The notes beneath the pieces were generated by a model, which worked only from the letters and a program-made list of their open reading frames with translations, was not told where the DNA came from and did no database searches. Below, one piece after another: positions 42,646 through 54,340 of a DNA stretch of 64,000 bases. The DNA comes from Odontocerum albicorne (lineage: Eukaryota > Arthropoda > Insecta > Trichoptera > Odontoceridae), in NCBI GenBank assembly GCA_949825065.1, contig OX463841.1, positions 18,298,479 through 18,362,478 of the forward strand, read 5' to 3'. The translations under genes and the position numbers were made by a program. Each line of letters starts with the position of its first letter. Position 1 is the first letter of the stretch.

Positions 42646-42884
42646 TATAATTATTTTTTTTATTTTGTATATTTCGTTTCAATGTGCGCGCACCCTTAAC
42701 AGAACAATTCCAAAGTTTCCAACGGTATAAAAAATCGGGTGCTTTACATGATATATGGAAACTTGTCAACTCTTAAGACCACGAAACACGTAATATGCTC
42801 TCTCAAAGAAATAAACGATATGTTTTTGTTGTGGGATATGTAAAAAGTGCCGCTTGTTTTTATTGTATATACTCGTAGATACAC

Positions 42885-43060
42885 ACACATACATACCATT
42901 ACGCCATCTCCCTGTCGGGATAGGCAGAGAGGACAGAACGCCAGATTTTCACATCTCGACATACATCTTTCGCTTCTTCCATATATATCATACAACTTCT
43001 ACGATTTCTCCTATTATTGACATTTCCTTCTTTCAAAATATCATACACTTAAAATAATCC
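42885..43060 (-). pseudogene. LINE family R 3' fragment
   Basis: ACATACATACCATTACGCCA, GTCGGGATAGGCAGAGAGGA and following words in reverse. Confidence 0.75.
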
Positions 43061-43284
43061 TATAATTAGACTATATTTTCCTTGGTCTTCCTCTACTACT
43101 CGTCTTGACGATAGGTGAAGAGTATGCGGGAAGCGCGACACTACCTAATATCTTGCATACTCCACTGAATTGCGAGGAGCTCAATTGTCTCAATCGTCGC
43201 AAACGTAAGCCACGCCGAGGTACCGCTCCGCGCCGCAGTATCTTCTGGACTTGCAAATAGATTAGACGTACGTACGCCCGTTCC

Positions 43285-43484
43285 GTGAGCGTTGCCAGAT
43301 GGTTTTTTAATGTTTTCAGCAAATAAATCTCAATTATTATAATTTTTAACTTCAATTATAATTAATTAAGGGGATTATCTATGAATGTTCTTATTTTTCC
43401 AATTTAAAATCGCTAATTTTTGATCGCGTACTCACTACCCAACACCGGAGCGCGCGTTTCAATTTTAACACCGTAAGGGAAGGG
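43285..43484 (+). mobile_element. TTAA-type MITE family P, right-end fragment
   Basis: Matches the right 200 bp of family P (TTTTCAGCAAATAAATCTCA ... GTAAGGGAAGGG) and ends at TTAA 43485-43488. Confidence 0.7.
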
Positions 43485-43499
43485 TTAATAAAGCGATAA

Positions 43500-43600
43500 T
43501 GATTCGAGTATCATCTGTGTAAAGTATTTTAATACCAGCTTTGATGTATGAGAGTGAAACGTGGATATGGAAAGAAAGCGAAAAATATTTAGAACCAACC
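43500..43600 (+). pseudogene. LINE family R fragment
   Basis: TTTTAATACCAGCTTTGATG, then TATGAGAGTGAAACGTGGAT: the LMYESETWIW block of family R. Confidence 0.6.
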
Positions 43601-44349
43601 TGCCTTTGGAAATATCAGTTAGTAGAACAATAGCACTTTTTAACCAAGTGTGTCAAATTAGACGTTATTCAGTGTCAAATATTCATTCTGGAAAACTCAT
43701 AAATTTTATACAGTCATTTCATTTTAAATATTATTCACGTTACTTACAATATTTTTATCTATAGACATATTTAAAAAAATATTAATCGAATATCTTTGAA
43801 TTATGACTAATTGTACGTCAGAATTATTTGACCCCAATAAGTTAATGAACCCAATAAGCCGAATTACATGGCTGATTTAAGCCGTTGTCTGGTACAGAAA
43901 TATAATATATAAACATTTAAATAAATAAATATAAAATAAACATGCATGTTTTAACGTTTTTCTTAGTCTCCTCAGGTTAATATTTTTTGCACAATTTATA
44001 CAACCTTTTTTGTATGCTTTATACAACATTTATGTTAATTTTTTTATCTTCAGTTCTACGCGTTATTTTTTTTTTTGACATTTTCATATAACTGCGAGCT
44101 GCGATTTTTAGTACCTTAGTAGTAAAATTTACACCACACCTCATCGTACGATTTTTAGTACCTTAGTAGTAAAATTTACACCACACCTCATCGTACGATT
44201 TTTGATAAGAATATTTGTATTATTGATAACATGTATATCTCTATAATCTGTTTTGTAAAATGATTCCAATAATTTGTTGATAAAATTCGTAGTACAGATA
44301 AAGAACATGCAATTGATAATACGGAGGATAAAATTCAAGATATAATACA
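43601..44349. repeat. Mostly unassigned; 47-bp tandem duplication at 44102-44196
   Basis: CGATTTTTAGTACCTTAGTA... occurs at 44102 and 44149. Nothing else recognised. Confidence 0.6.
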
Positions 44350-44455
44350 TACATACATACCATCACGGCATTTCCCTGTTAGGGTAGGCAGAGGATAAAG
44401 CGTTAAACTTTCATCTCACTTCCTTCGCTTTCTACCCATCCATACATAATATGTC
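44350..44455 (-). pseudogene. LINE family R 3' fragment
   Basis: CATACATACCATCACGGCAT and GTTAGGGTAGGCAGAGGATA. Confidence 0.7.
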
Positions 44456-44524
44456 ATAATACTGGTGAGAAATGTCGACAAATTGTTGTGTAATTTAGCA
44501 AAGATCGTGCAAAAATAAGTAGAT

Positions 44525-44710
44525 ACATAATAATAATAAAAAGACAATTTATATAGCGCCGTTTAGAGAGCACTCTCCTAAAGGGCGCTCTAACTCGGGA
44601 TTCGAACCCACTATTATTGACAGATTAAAAATATTACAAAAAAAAAACAATTCGTTGTAGGGATAGGAAGGTGATGGCTACGGCCATTAGATTAGGAATA
44701 ATTAATATAA
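44525..44710 (+). repeat. Dispersed repeat W, copy 3
   Basis: Contains the uninterrupted stretch GGCGCTCTAACTCGGGATTC, GAACCCACTATTATTGACAG that is split by the MITE in copy 2. Confidence 0.8.
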
Positions 44711-44878
44711 CCATCTGGTTTTGATTCTACTCTTTTATGATTGAAATATTATTTAAGAAAATAACCAAAAATAAACATAAATTCATTAAATCCACACATA
44801 TTATCACGCCATGCTCCTTACGTATTGGAAAATAGAACAAAATTCCAACATTTTCCTTTACATTCAAATATACGAGTA

Positions 44879-44990
44879 CAGTACCCGGCGGTAAGTAATA
44901 TACATCGGGCTTAAGAAAGAGACTGTCGGCCATAATCGGCTTTGTAGAGCGTCGTTTCTGTCGCTTGACAACGACTGACAAATGCTTGAA
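44879..44990. mobile_element. Single arm of the foldback MITE family K
   Basis: CAGTACCCGGCGGTAAGTAA ... GGCCATAATCGGCTTTGTAG as in the full element at 45378. Confidence 0.8.
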
Positions 44991-45377
44991 AATACTGAAA
45001 AAACTTTTGTCTATATCGAATTAATATGGTGTTTCTCTAATATACCATGAATTTCAGATTTTGGACTTAAATAATGTAACGATAACTGTCAATCTAAGAA
45101 ATGTTTTTTTTTACAGAAAGTTTCAATGAATGTCTTAAGTTGACTCAATTAAATTTCAAATTATGTATGCATAAACTTTTATCAAACAGTAATGTATTAC
45201 ATTTAAATAATATAAACACACTAATGAGCCATTTATTACTTTAAACATGTCTCCTTTCTCTTATTTTTACTTTTAACATTATCCAAAGTTTCAACTAATT
45301 TAATTTATACACTCAATTATGTTAACTTAAATAAATACGAGTAGTTTTTTCATTTTTTTTAACTGAATTACAGTGTA

Positions 45378-45610
45378 CAGTACCCGGCGGTAAGTAATAC
45401 ACATCGGGCTTAAGACAGAGACTGTCGGCCATAATCGGCTTTGTAGAACGTCGTCTCTGTTATTCAAACCACACCCTAGAACGCTTGACAATGACTGACA
45501 AATTGTGACGGAACACGTGTATGAATGACAGAGACGACACTCTACAAAGCCGATTATGGCCGACAGTATCTTTCTTAAGCCCGATGTGTATTACTTACCG
45601 CCGGGTACTG
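45378..45610. mobile_element. Foldback MITE family K (complete)
   Basis: Arms of about 85 bp (CAGTACCCGGCGGTAAGTAA...) are inverted around a centre of about 60 bp, flanked by TA (45376-45377, 45611-45612). No coding capacity. Confidence 0.85.
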
Positions 45611-45612
45611 TA

Positions 45613-45797
45613 CATCGCTATACTTAAAGATATAATAATAATCATGCTTCTGACTTGAGCGTATTTCCAAATCTGGTCCGCTTGATCTTACTACGTTTTC
45701 TTCGGTCGATCTCTTCTACGCCTCATCATCATTGTCAACCAGGGTCGATCCATTGCTGGATGAAGATCTCCCCAAGTTGACTCCAAATTGTCACGTA
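45613..45797. other. Unassigned; possible LINE 3' end
   Basis: The phrase CATTGCTGGATGAAGATCTC resembles the decayed 3' ends of some insect LINEs; weak. Confidence 0.3.
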
Positions 45798-45801
45798 TTA
45801 A

Positions 45802-45956
45802 CACGTCGAGTGCCGACGCACTAACAACTCACTACGACGGTTGCCGGCAGCGGACTGACCAATAGAAGTGACATACTGATATTACGCGTAAGTGCGTGAT
45901 CGGCACCCAATGCTCTCATCTCATTACGCACAAACGCGTAATCGGCAGTCAACGTG
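45802..45956. mobile_element. TTAA-type mini-MITE, family S
   Basis: Ends CACGTCGAGTGCCGA and, inward from the right, CACGTTGACTGCCGATTACG, flanked by TTAA (45798-45801, 45957-45960). It is 155 bp and GC-rich for the region. Confidence 0.75.
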
Positions 45957-45960
45957 TTAA

Positions 45961-46429
45961 AAAAATCTAAATGTTCCTTTCTCCATCTTAGGGTTGGCTT
46001 GCGACCGTAAACTTGTCAAATAAATTATAAAATCGTGGCGGAAACTGAAACATAGCTCATCTGATTAATTTTCTATCCGGTCCGGAGAAGCTCAGAATGT
46101 TTACAACTAACTGTATAGGATGGACGCTGACGTTAGCAGAGATGCCACACTGTGGCACGTCCACAAGATCACCAAGAGTGTACCACAGCAGTAAGAAGAC
46201 GGTTTCGTCCCAAGGAGAGGCGCGTGCAGTTGATTTATTATAATTCACGTCAGCAGATAAAAAGTGCGGCTAAAAACATATTAAATCAACGACCGCAGTA
46301 CAAAGACCCCAAGGTGAAGAAAAAGTAACCCTTTGTAGTTCGTGACGCTAGGCATTCAACTATATTTGGATGCATACTCACTAAACTTAATAAATTGTAG
46401 GTTGGTTGGTGGGTGGATATTGTTTATAG
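45961..46429. other. Unassigned sequence
   Basis: No gene or element border seen. Confidence 0.35.
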
Positions 46430-46800
46430 GTACTAAGTATATATTTATTTATTCATTAACATTTCACATGACTATCCACCCCCACGAAATTCATGAACAT
46501 ATACGTGAGCATACGCTCACAAACCCCACAAAGACGAACAATCGCCTCAACATTATTTTTCATATAAAGTGAGATATCATCAATTGAATTAAAAGGAAGA
46601 GATGGTGGAAATAAATAAAAATCAGGAATGAAACACGTTATTACTTTTTTCAGTCACTTCTTAAATCATGCCAAGGATGGAGCAAGTCTAACATTTGTTT
46701 GTTATTGGTACCGGAATCTCTCTGCATGTACAATAAAGAACGACGTAAAAGCGGAAGAAGAGCGGTGAACTGGGAAGACCTATAAACGATTTCTGTTAAA
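46430..46800 (-). pseudogene. LINE family J tail, copy
   Basis: Reverse of the J untranslated tail (CATATAAAGTGAGATATCAT, TCATGAACATATACGTGAGC) and RT end (CACTTCTTAAATCATGCCAA). The extreme 3' end near 46440 lacks the CCGCCAG motif. Confidence 0.75.
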
Positions 46801-46989
46801 TACTTAGGTTTAGGTAGCATCACATATCGCATTTGAGATGGACAAATATATCCTTTAAACAAGTATAGCAAAAATCTGTGCGTGTTGGAAATACTACCGA
46901 ACTTGGAGAGGTAACGACACTCATACACGTCTAGCGTGCACATGTATTGTTGACAAATGAGCTCTGAAACCAGACTGATATTCTTTTTG

Positions 46990-47075
46990 TAATATTTGGC
47001 GTTTGTCGGGAATCGAACCAGAAAGCCCAAAGTGGAAGACACGCGTCTTACCAACTAGATATTGACATTAAGGAA
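46990..47075 (-). mobile_element. SINE1 head
   Basis: On the minus strand ATATCTAGTTGGTAAGACGC (A box) and TCTGGTTCGATTCCCGAC (B box). Confidence 0.65.
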
Positions 47076-47159
47076 ATGCAAAATAAACAGGATATATAAA
47101 GAAACAGAATAATCCAATATGTTGTTTATAGTTAAGACATTAACGTTGTGGAGGTTTAA

Positions 47160-47322
47160 AGACATTGTAATTTATTTGTATCAAACACTGTTTATTCCAC
47201 TTTTTTGTAACGGTATAACCCTACCGGTTTCAAGGCTTTCGCCTCATCTTTAGGGGAGCACAATTTGTGCTTGATAAAAAATAAACAGTGTTTGAGAAAA
47301 ATAAATTACAAAGAATAATTCA
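47160..47322. mobile_element. Palindromic Penelope-type repeat, short version
   Basis: Ends ATTGTAATTTATTTGTATCA and GAGAAAAATAAATTACA are inverted; the right arm is truncated. Contains one hammerhead-like motif. Confidence 0.7.
47211..47264 (-). ncRNA. Hammerhead-like motif, one core change
   Basis: On the minus strand: CCC, CTAAAGA (G to A in the core), T, helix II GAGGC/GCCTT with a GAAA tetraloop, GAA, AC-CG-GT, A, GGG. Confidence 0.55.
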
Positions 47323-47529
47323 ATATAACAAGTCTAAAGCATGGTCAGTTTGTTAAATTTTAATGTCCAAGTATTTATGTAATTATGACCGTTCGCCCTA
47401 ACAGTCTTGATTCCTCTCTTTACCCTGTGGTAATGCCTGATTAGAGGGGTCGTACAAAATGGGCTCATATCTTTTGATAGCATTTGATTTACATTGTTTC
47501 TAGCATGGATACTGTGAAACCTATATTAA

Positions 47530-48128
47530 CCCTTCCTTCCCTGTGATGTGTAACTAGTACACATTGCTTCTAAACACTTTAATATCTCTATAAATATAAT
47601 AAATACTGGGTTCAGATTTTATGTTAGGTATTCCTCTGTAATACATTTACGCATTGAATGAGAAAATAATAATAATTAGCACTTATCGGCCACATCAGAG
47701 GTATTTTGTGAAAATCAGGAATAAATTCACCAATACAATCAAACGTGTGCCAGTGTGTGACGTAGGTATGATCATTCTAAAAAACCGCTATGGGTGAGGA
47801 AGCGACGCTATTCACGTCTCACTCTCACTCTACTTCGGTATATGAGAACGCAAGAAATTGAAACTCAGTTCGCTCGCTTAGTAGCCAGCGAGCTTTCGTT
47901 CGAGGTGGTTGGTAGCTTCGCCCGTTTTGTGAACGTCGTCCGATGTTTTTTTTCATGTTTTCAGCAATTAAATTTCAATTTTTATCACTTTTGATTTCAA
48001 ATTTAATTAATTCAAGCGATTGCCTATGAATATTCTTATTTTTCCGAATTTAAATAGCTCATTTTTACATATGTATTGAATACACATCACTGGAACGGGC
48101 GGATTTTTTTAGCACAGGAAGGGAAAAG
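47530..48128 (+). mobile_element. TTAA-type MITE family P, copy 4 (full length)
   Basis: TTAA at 47526-47529 and 48129-48132; 599 bp; TIRs CCCTTCCTTCCCTGTG and, inward, CTTTTCCCTTCCTGTG. The best-preserved copy with 27626-28214. Confidence 0.85.
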
Positions 48129-48189
48129 TTAATGAACATTTTTTTCATATTTCGCTTTTTTTTGCTATCAATAAGCCAAATTATTATTA

Positions 48190-48440
48190 TTATATATTAT
48201 AGCGGATCACCAAGAATATGTGCCAATGGGTGGGTCATATTACAAGAAAGAAATGTGGTAAATGTGACTATACAGTTGTTAAGTGAAGACCATAAACCGG
48301 ATAAAGGAACATTGAGAGGTAGGCGATAAGACGGAAAGATGACATTGTCAGAGTTGCCGGGACGAACTGGATGCAGAGGGCAAACAATCCACAACTATGA
48401 CGTGTGAAAATAGATGGCTATACTCTGTGATGGATGAACA
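48190..48440 (+). pseudogene. LINE tail, family F
   Basis: Words WVGHITRKKCGK and DDIVRVAGTNWMQRANNP appear in different frames, the end of an RTE-like reverse transcriptase (usually ...RWxDDIVRVAGRNWMRxAxxR). Confidence 0.65.
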
Positions 48441-48930
48441 CAGGCTGATAGTACATAGCTCAAGGATATATTATGATTATTAATTATTTCTTACGTTGAA
48501 GGAAGTTATCCCCATAGAACCAATATAAAAGAATTTCTCATAATACATTTAAACTCTTGACTTTATTTACTAAGTAAAATTTTTTATTGATATTAAGATT
48601 CATACGTGTATATTAAAAAAATAAAGGATACCTCAACAAGAATTAAATTACTAACAATATTTCAAACACTCAGTCAGGGTTAAATCTTATTTATAGCAAT
48701 ATATTTCAGCCGGCCAGTGTTATTTCTGTATTAATTTCCAAGTGTGGTCATAAATTATTCAAACAGAAAAAAAGTAATTTATATATTTTCTTCAAACGGA
48801 CAAATGACATTTTTTATACAAAAAGATAACAATAAAAATCAATATTGACATGTTAACATTGTTATACAATAGAAAAAAAGGTAAACTCAGAACAAGATGA
48901 TCCCAACACAATAGAAAAGTAAACTTCATA
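48441..48930. other. Unassigned AT-rich sequence
   Basis: No gene or element border seen. Confidence 0.4.
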
Positions 48931-48932
48931 TT

Positions 48933-49122
48933 GTAATTTGTTTTACCAAACACTGTTTATTTCACTTTTTGTAACGGTTAAAAGTGTGTATCTCGGTACC
49001 AGTTCGAACAGAATTCAGTCTTATTTATGCTCCCCTGATGATGAGGTGAAAGCCTTGAAACCGGTAGGGTTATACCGTTACATAAAGTGGAATAAACAGT
49101 GTTTGATAAAACAAATGACAAT
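48933..49122. mobile_element. Palindromic Penelope-type repeat, third copy
   Basis: Inverted ends (AAACACTGTTTATTTCACTT / AAGTGGAATAAACAGTGTTT); the left arm is shortened, leaving one hammerhead-like motif in plus orientation. The right flank matches that of the 25 kb copy. Confidence 0.75.
49028..49080 (+). ncRNA. Hammerhead-ribozyme-like motif, intact core (best copy)
   Basis: Order and positions: helix I strand CCC (49032-49034), core CTGATGA (49035-49041), extra T (49042), helix II GAGG/CCTT (49043-49046, 49053-49056) with a 6-base loop, GAA (49057-49059), helix III AC/GT with loop CG (49060-49065), A at the cleavage position (49066), helix I strand GGG (49067-49069). All core bases fit the hammerhead consensus. 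Doubts: very short helix III (a feature I recall from Penelope hammerheads, which may act as dimers) and the extra U before helix II. Confidence 0.6.
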
Positions 49123-49319
49123 GTCTTTAAACCTCCACAATGTTAATGCCTTAACTATAAATATTCCATATGTTTTATTTAATTGACACAGGTAATAACA
49201 ACTTGTTTACTTTACTTTTGTAAGAAGTCAGTCATTTAGAAGTCCACACAATGCTCATACTGACTGCCGAATCTGTGTGATCTTAGTAATAAAATAGATT
49301 TACATTGTGTACAATAACG

Positions 49320-49480
49320 TACATTTATCATATCCCTTTAGGGATAGAAAGAGAGGATATATCTCCATACATTTCTATACAGCTTTTGACTCGTCACATC
49401 CTTACATGCTCTATTATTTCTCATGTTCCTCACCTTTGCTTCATTTAAATCTTATCTGACTATTTCCTTTGTTTTTTCCT
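49320..49480 (-). pseudogene. LINE family R 3' fragment
   Basis: Weak family words (CCCTTTAGGGATAGAAAGAG, TTACATGCTCTATTATTTCT). Confidence 0.45.
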
Positions 49481-49544
49481 GTCTCCATTAATTTCAAACA
49501 TAAATTTGTTTTCGAAGTCTTTTGCAAATCATTGTCACTATCTA

Positions 49545-49900
49545 AAATAATAATAAAAGGAAAATTTATACAGCGCAGTTTAGAGAGCAAACTCTCTTAA
49601 ATAGTGCTCTAACTCAGATTTAACTAAGTAATTAAAAATATTACAACACGGTTGGTAAGAAAACCGCAGAAAACTAACTAAGATAAGACAAATTACAAAG
49701 AAACCTTTGTAGATCTTCCGATATGTAATAGTAACACATTCAGCTTTAGGTGGAGTGTAGTGTATAGTATATGTGTAGTGTTCATATTCAACCATATATT
49801 TTGAAAGAACTCCCCAACAAAAAATATTTTTATGTGCTTCCCAAAGTTGCACATGCCATCCATTTCTCCAATACTGAGGCATACAAAATATTAACAGAAA
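49545..49900 (+). repeat. Dispersed repeat W, copy 4
   Basis: GGAAAATTTATACAGCGCAG, AGAGAGCAAACTCTCTTAAA, AAAGAAACCTTTGTAGATCT and ATAGTAACACATTCAGCTTT match the other copies. Confidence 0.8.
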
Positions 49901-49914
49901 TTATATAATGAATT

Positions 49915-50465
49915 AAGTATCTTGGTATCTTGTTATCTTGGAGTGAGCATCAGTAGCAATAGAAATCTGTATGATGAAACCTTAAGACAGGTCAATAAGG
50001 CGGCTGCAATATCGGGATGCCTAAGAACACCGGGTGGAATAATAAACACATGAGAATAGAGAGTAAAGTCAAAATATACAAGACATGTGTGAGACCCATA
50101 GCCACCTACGTAATAGAGACCAGAGCAGACACATCTAGAACAAAATCTCTCCTGAGAACCTCGGAAATGAAAACACTGAGATTAGTATAACCGGAAACAC
50201 ACTAAGAGATAGAATCAAAAACAGTGAAATAAGGAGAAAGTGTGGTACAGAAGACATCGTCAGGTGGGGAAGACAACAAAGGTGATACTGGAACGAACAT
50301 GTAAACAGAATGCAAGACGACAGACTTCCACGTGTCGCCCTTCAAGGGAACCCATCCAGAACCTCCGAAGAGATGGCGTGACAGCTGGCAATCCACGTCA
50401 CAGGAAGGGGAACAAGCGGAACAAACAGATCATGATCTATAGGAAGAGGAAGAAGAATATAATGA
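49915..50465 (+). pseudogene. LINE family A tail, copy 2
   Basis: LGVSISSNRNLYDETLRQVN and KAAAISGCLRTPGG, then in shifting frames RPIATYVIETRADTSRT, TLRDRIKNSEIRRKCGTEDI and VRWGRQQR, YWNEHVNRMQDDRLPRVALQ. The 3' palindrome AGATCATGATCT is at 50427-50438, followed by AGGAAGAGGAAGAAGAA. Near identical to the copy at 371-1110. Confidence 0.85.
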
Positions 50466-50839
50466 ATTGTATTTTTTTTATGAATTATTTATTAAACTAT
50501 CTGATTTAGGCTATACGAGTATATGATACATTTTACAACAGTAAAAATTCAATTACAAATTTAAAAAAATAAAGATTACAAATTCATCAAATACTACGCA
50601 TCAGTATAGTAATATAAGTGATGCAATAACAAAATAAACCTGTTAAAATTATGAAAAATACACTACTATCGAATAGACACTACTATCGAATAACCAATCA
50701 AGAAATATATTAAAAATACAATGGAATATTGTGCAACCATCTCAAGATATTTTTCACATTTCTTATGACATTAATCTCTATTTTGTATACCTTTCTGATA
50801 ATTCGTTACTTTATCATGTATTGTTCCTTGTCGTTTGTA
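50466..50839. other. Unassigned AT-rich sequence
   Basis: No gene seen; a 14-bp direct repeat (CACTACTATCGAAT) near 50671. Confidence 0.4.
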
Positions 50840-51560
50840 TATGAATGATATAGTGCTATTAAATATAAAGGATTGTGAAATAAAACATTTTGTTGATAAC
50901 ATTTTGATTTACATGTATGTATGTGAGAAAAATGTAGTTAAAATCATGCAATAAGGATAAGCAATGTTTCGAAAGGTCAATTTACATGATAATGTGAATA
51001 TGAGTCAAAAGTGGTAAAAATAGAAAATTGATAAATTATAAAACCATAGAGAAGTGGATAATACAAAATATTTGGGATTCTAGATTTATTTATAAAGATA
51101 AATTCGAAATTTAACCAGATTGGTAAATGAATCAATGATAGAACCACATCTAATTTATTGTTCAAGTATTATTTTTCTGAGCAAATAAAACTCAATCGAC
51201 ACTTTAAATTGTACAGAATAAAGGGATTAAAGCTATTTTATAATAAATAAGGCAATTTTATAGTTGAGTAAACTAGATATATCTACGGTCAAATAATCTA
51301 TAATTTTTAATGTTTTAGTCTATATTTTAAGCTACACAATAATTTACGGGTATTGCCAGAGTATACTTGAAAAGGTGGCATGGCAGTCCATAATTATACA
51401 AATATTTTTCATGTTACGTCTTATTTTTTTGTATTGTATATTACGGCCTTGGACCTCCTGAGCTCTGGTCCGACACAAGCTTGTATTAAATGTATGGTAG
51501 GTAGTATGCATGTACATACTCCTTTTTGATATAGTTTGTGTATGATTCATGTTAATTTAT
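50840..51560 (+). pseudogene. Jockey-like reverse transcriptase, heavily decayed
   Basis: In-frame islands: YMNDIVLLNIKDCEIKHFVD then NILIYMY (the FADD catalytic box reads FVDN), KIFGILDLFIKINSKFNQIG (YLGI..D..L.F..HI region), MIEPHLIYCSSIIFLSKQIK and LYRIKGLKLFYNK. The order matches the palm and thumb of jockey-clade LINEs. Many stops. Confidence 0.6.
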
Positions 51561-52228
51561 ATATTAATTTTGCTTGAATAATTAGATATAACAAAAAACC
51601 ACTGTAAAAGTTGAATTAATGAACAAATAAACTTGTATAATTAACCTATATTGATATTTTTCAAAAATTACACATCCATAAATAATGTATCCCTTTTAAC
51701 GTGTTCCTCGTGGGAAGCACAAACACCTGTGATCTGATCTGTAGCATTCCTTTGTGTATTTTACGTAATGTTTAGTTTATCTCCTTTATTTAATGAGTCT
51801 CTTTAAGAGTAATGACTATTATTTATCATCAGAAAATTACTTGAATGTCATGTTTACTTGGTGGTGTAATCAAATATCAGTGGTTATAAACAAAATACGC
51901 GTTTAAATTTAGAAATTTAAAAACGCCGAAATTGTGCCGCGCACAGGATTCGTGGAATTTGATTTTTAACGCGGTGTACAGGTTAAAAAGAAAACAGCTC
52001 TGGGATTTAAAAATTTAAAAACTTTTGGTTGACAAAAAATCTCTTTTTGGCTAAAGGAGGAAAAAAATCCCAATTATTTGTTTTGAAAACCCTTTTAACT
52101 AAATTGATCTATTTCTTCTTGTTTAATATCAAAGTTGGGAAAAGATAATATTGTAGAATTAAAATTTTATGAGGACTGCTTGTTCAAAAGCTGGTGGTTC
52201 CCAACATGTCAGGACAGTCAACTTCTAT
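51561..52228. other. Unassigned sequence
   Basis: No gene or element border seen. Confidence 0.4.
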
Positions 52229-52232
52229 TTAA

Positions 52233-53052
52233 CCGTTTCACTGCCACGAGCGCGTTGACGCGCTCTCCGATTCAGTGCTCGCCAGGCCGGCCATACAAAA
52301 TGAATGCGTAAACGCGCTCTCCTTTAAGTTTGTCACACGCCAATATCAAATCCAATTGTAATAATTTATAAATTATAACACATAGGGACATCTATTGGGA
52401 TGGTCCAGAAATACTTAAATATTACAACTTACCGAAGTTACAGTCATCTTTCTAAAAGCTTTCACTGACAGTCAATACGTGTCTCTGATACAGGGTTACC
52501 GACTACAGTTTTTTGCGTCCTAATTGCGATGATTTATAATGACTTCGTTTGAAGTTTTGTTCAATGGTTGATTTTTAACTTTCGTGCGTTATTTTTGTTA
52601 ATTTTTCAAAGTATTTATTTACAAAGTATGTTTTCATGTATTCTTTGGTTATTGGCGGTAGTTTTGCGGCATAATACGACATTTATATAGACTTTTTACG
52701 GTTTTATTTTATAGTTTCTTTACCCTTTGCGCTTTATTATACATCATACAGATAATTTGTTGATTTTAGTATACAAAGTATATTATATTCCACTATATTT
52801 ATAAGTAAACGTGTTTTCTGTGTCAAGTTGTGACAACCCTGACATTTTGTGAATATTTAAACTGTGTTTTTCTGAGTGAACGGCAGCTCTAACGCCCCAC
52901 GGTGTACTCTAACGCCCCTTATATTTAGTAAGTTTTCATAATATCCTTTATATCTGTATACAAAAAATATAATTTTTTTAGGTTTTATTTTTGTTGAAAA
53001 AATCACGGCCTGCTGGGTACGGCCATACTAATAACTTCCGGCACTTAAAGGG
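52233..53052. mobile_element. TTAA-type element, family T
   Basis: Ends CCGTTTCACTGCCA and, inward from the right, CCCTTTAAGTGCCGGAAG, flanked by TTAA (52229-52232, 53053-53056). A GC-rich hairpin GAGCGCGTTGACGCGCTC is at 52249-52266. About 820 bp, no transposase. Confidence 0.65.
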
Positions 53053-53056
53053 TTAA

Positions 53057-54340
53057 ACAGTTTATATTAGTTTGAAGCTATAGATAGTAAAATATTTTGA
53101 TAGATAAGCTTGGTAAGCAATATTGAATTGAGAACAGTTTGACAATGTAAAGTAAAACAGATCTATCATTTTAATTCAAGTCATTGTGTGGATTTTTTAA
53201 ACATTTATGTGTCAAATCGTTCTGTAATTTTATGTTTATACTTTATATAATATGTTGATTTTGCATTCATACAATCTCAAAATTCTAATTTGAGTTTTAT
53301 TATTTATTGTAATTATTTTTAATGGTCAATAAAACACCATAATTTGTACTAAATAAATGAATATTTAGGTTTCACTTTCATAACTCAATATGACTACTAA
53401 CAACTACAATACCATTTTGGACAATTTTGAAATTTATTTCTTGACAAACATAGTATTAAGTGGGCTATTAGACTTGTTTACTTCTCCATCACACCATTCA
53501 CTATGTATAAAATAAAGACCTTAAAAAATTTAATAAATTGTACAAAAAATTTTAAAAAGACATTTTTTATCTTTGGGTAAATAATGTGTAAGTCTCGTTT
53601 GAAAAAAAAAACACGAAACGTGAAAACATTTCTTTGACAATATCTTCATTGTGCTGATTACATATCATTACTAAGTTGAGATACAAAATGAATGATAATA
53701 TTTATCTTAAAATTATTCCAGAACTTATACCATTTGAAGGAGGAAATACTGTGCCATACCAAAAAAATTAAGAGAGACAAAAAAAATCTGTAGTCGGTTG
53801 ATTTCACTAATGTCTAGTGACAGAAAAAAAAATAGCAGTCGATTTGTGCATGCACAAACTCTTCCACTCTTATCAAAATATCTTGAGAAGACACTCAATA
53901 CACAACTCATGTTCACTGCTTCACCCTGTCAGTCTTCTTTATGTATTATCTCTTTTCTTTTTTATATATTTAGGTAAACACAAGTGGTATTAAAAACTGA
54001 ATATTTATTACTACTTATTGACAAATTAGCTGGGCTGAAAAAAAGAAGGAAAATTGAATAAAACTAAAAAACTGCCTAGCACTGAGTCACAGATGTCACC
54101 AGGAAGAGTGTGCCCACACTGAATGAAGGTGTGTAGATCCAGGATTGGACTTTTAAGCTACCTCAAAGCAGTGCATGAAATGGAGTGACAAACATATACG
54201 TCTGCAAGAGATTGCCTTAGAATAAAAACTTGACAAATACTTGATATACAATTTTTTAATAGTTTTACTTCATATTAAAGGTGTGACTTAGAAATTTCAT
54301 ACAAATATTTTTTTAATGAAGTGTTACCTTAATAAGCATA
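53057..54340. other. Unassigned AT-rich sequence
   Basis: No gene, RNA or repeat border seen in about 1.3 kb; this is one of the emptier stretches. Confidence 0.45.
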
